Below, piece by piece: positions 5,778 through 6,375 of a DNA stretch of 6,375 bases; the first letter of the stretch is position 1; each line of letters begins with the position of its first letter. The notes under the pieces were generated by a model. That model searched no databases and was not told the origin of the DNA. It was given only the letters and a program-made list of their open reading frames with translations. The DNA is taken from positions 1 to 6,375 of the forward strand of contig CALICC010000296.1 of assembly GCA_938049325.1 (NCBI GenBank), read 5' to 3'. Source of the stretch: an uncultured Ilumatobacter sp. Lineage in GTDB: Bacteria > Actinomycetota > Acidimicrobiia > Acidimicrobiales > Ilumatobacteraceae. The position numbers were made by a program, and so were the translations under genes.

Positions 5778-6375
5778 TCAGACCCTCCCGCGGTAGGTCG
5801 CCGAGGGCCCCGACGAGTCTTTGTTCAGTCGTTTGCTGAGATGGAGTCCCTCGAGGATGAACTCGATCGCGGACGCCACAGCTCCCGGCGACTCGTCGCC
5901 CGCCGTCAGGGCGAGCACAGGCTCACGAAGTGCGGTCACCTCGCCGATCAGTGCAGCGAGATCCGCACTCGTCACGTCTTCGCCGGTATGTGCGACCACA
6001 CCTTCTTCGAACGCGTCAACGACCGCGCGCGTCTGCGCCGGGTCGACGGCCTCTTTGAACACAGTGAGCACGGCACCCTTGATCAACGAATCGAGGATCA
6101 GGCCTTCGCGACCTTCCTCGAGCGACTCGATCTCGATCTTGCCCTGCGAGCTCGCCGGCAGCGCTCCGAGGTCGTCGACGCGGGCAACGACGCTGCGCTC
6201 GCCCGCACGCAGGCCGCGACGTAGTGCGTTGGCCGACAACGCCTCGTAGTTGCTGACGCTGAGCCGAACACTCACACCACTGCGCTGGTTGACCTGGTTG
6301 CTCGCACGAGCGAGGTGCGTGAACGTGGCGACGACGTCAGTGAGATAGTCCGGCACGGTCACCGCGATGGGCCCG
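5778..6375 (-). CDS. C-terminal part of a ChlI/MoxR-like AAA+ ATPase, 5' end outside the window
   Basis: The frame is open to the right edge of the window, so only the last ~198 codons are seen; the GTG at 6362 is probably internal. The visible part begins VPDYLTDVVATF, continues with NQRSGVSVRLSVSNYE (near visible residues 29-44), then ANALRRGLRAGE, RVDDLGALPASSQGKIEIES and LEEGREGLILDSLIKGAV, and ends with AIEFILEGLHLSKRLNKD and TYRGRV. I recognise this as the C-terminal half (AAA+ lid and tail) of a magnesium-chelatase subunit I-like or MoxR-like ATPase. The Walker motifs would lie outside the window. Such ATPases normally act with a von Willebrand factor A-domain partner in metal insertion or complex remodelling; the true substrate is unknown and chlorophyll synthesis should not be assumed. 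Its TGA stop lies 2 bases before the selenoprotein ATG, marking an operon. Confidence 0.78.
   Translation of the reverse strand, partial: GPIAVTVPDYLTDVVATFTHLARASNQVNQRSGVSVRLSVSNYEALSANALRRGLRAGERSVVARVDDLGALPASSQGKIEIESLEEGREGLILDSLIKGAVLTVFKEAVDPAQTRAVVDAFEEGVVAHTGEDVTSADLAALIGEVTALREPVLALTAGDESPGAVASAIEFILEGLHLSKRLNKDSSGPSATYRGRV
5783..5789 (-). promoter_or_regulatory. Shine-Dalgarno of the selenoprotein gene
   Basis: GGGAGGG on the minus strand, seven bases before the ATG at 5775 and inside the last codons of the upstream AAA+ gene. It fixes the selenoprotein start and supports co-translation from one message. Confidence 0.8.

Noticed and set aside
4615..5796. Long 393-codon plus-strand ORF antisense to the selenoprotein
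   Set aside because: Its translation has no recognisable domain, while the minus strand carries clear redoxin and operon features. Long antisense frames are common in high-GC DNA.

Overview
The window is high-GC DNA in which nearly every base is coding. The strongly GC-biased codon use, a TetR / AurF-type oxygenase / PAPS-type sulfotransferase cluster, and at least one apparently leaderless promoter all suggest an actinobacterium. An Acidimicrobiia-like lineage is my impression only and nothing in the window proves it. No RNA genes, insertion sequences, CRISPR arrays or gene-free stretches over 300 bases were seen.

Left block (1-3499). The 3' end of a plus-strand gene, possibly a degenerate GH10-like glycoside hydrolase, converges on a minus-strand pair. 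That pair is a TetR-family repressor and, overlapping it by ATGA, a non-haem diiron oxygenase of the AurF type with a complete set of metal ligands. Divergent from the repressor is a PAPS-dependent-type sulfotransferase. The short divergent region holds two overlapping perfect 13-bp dyads and start-proximal -10 boxes. The likely picture is a TetR-controlled module that oxidises and sulfates an unknown small molecule.

Right block (3524-6375, all minus strand). An apparent operon is read right to left: the C-terminal end of a ChlI/MoxR-like AAA+ ATPase that runs off the window, then after 2 bases a thioredoxin-fold protein, then after 14 bases a DUF1214 protein built from two related halves.

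The main result is the middle gene of that operon. An ordinary reading splits it into two ORFs (5443-5775 and 4657-5355). The two pieces share one reading frame and are separated by a single UGA at 5443-5445. That UGA sits where thioredoxin-fold proteins carry their first catalytic cysteine (WAPY-U-GCSFDLP). Directly downstream is a strong two-tier hairpin with a 7-bp lower stem, a 6-bp upper stem and apical loop CGGGU, at the spacing expected of a bacterial SECIS element. I read this as one 372-residue selenoprotein: an N-terminal domain with CxxxxC, a selenocysteine-containing redoxin domain with a U-x-C site, and a TPR-like C-terminal region. Selenocysteine is inferred; the selA/selB/selC/selD genes needed for it would lie elsewhere in the genome.
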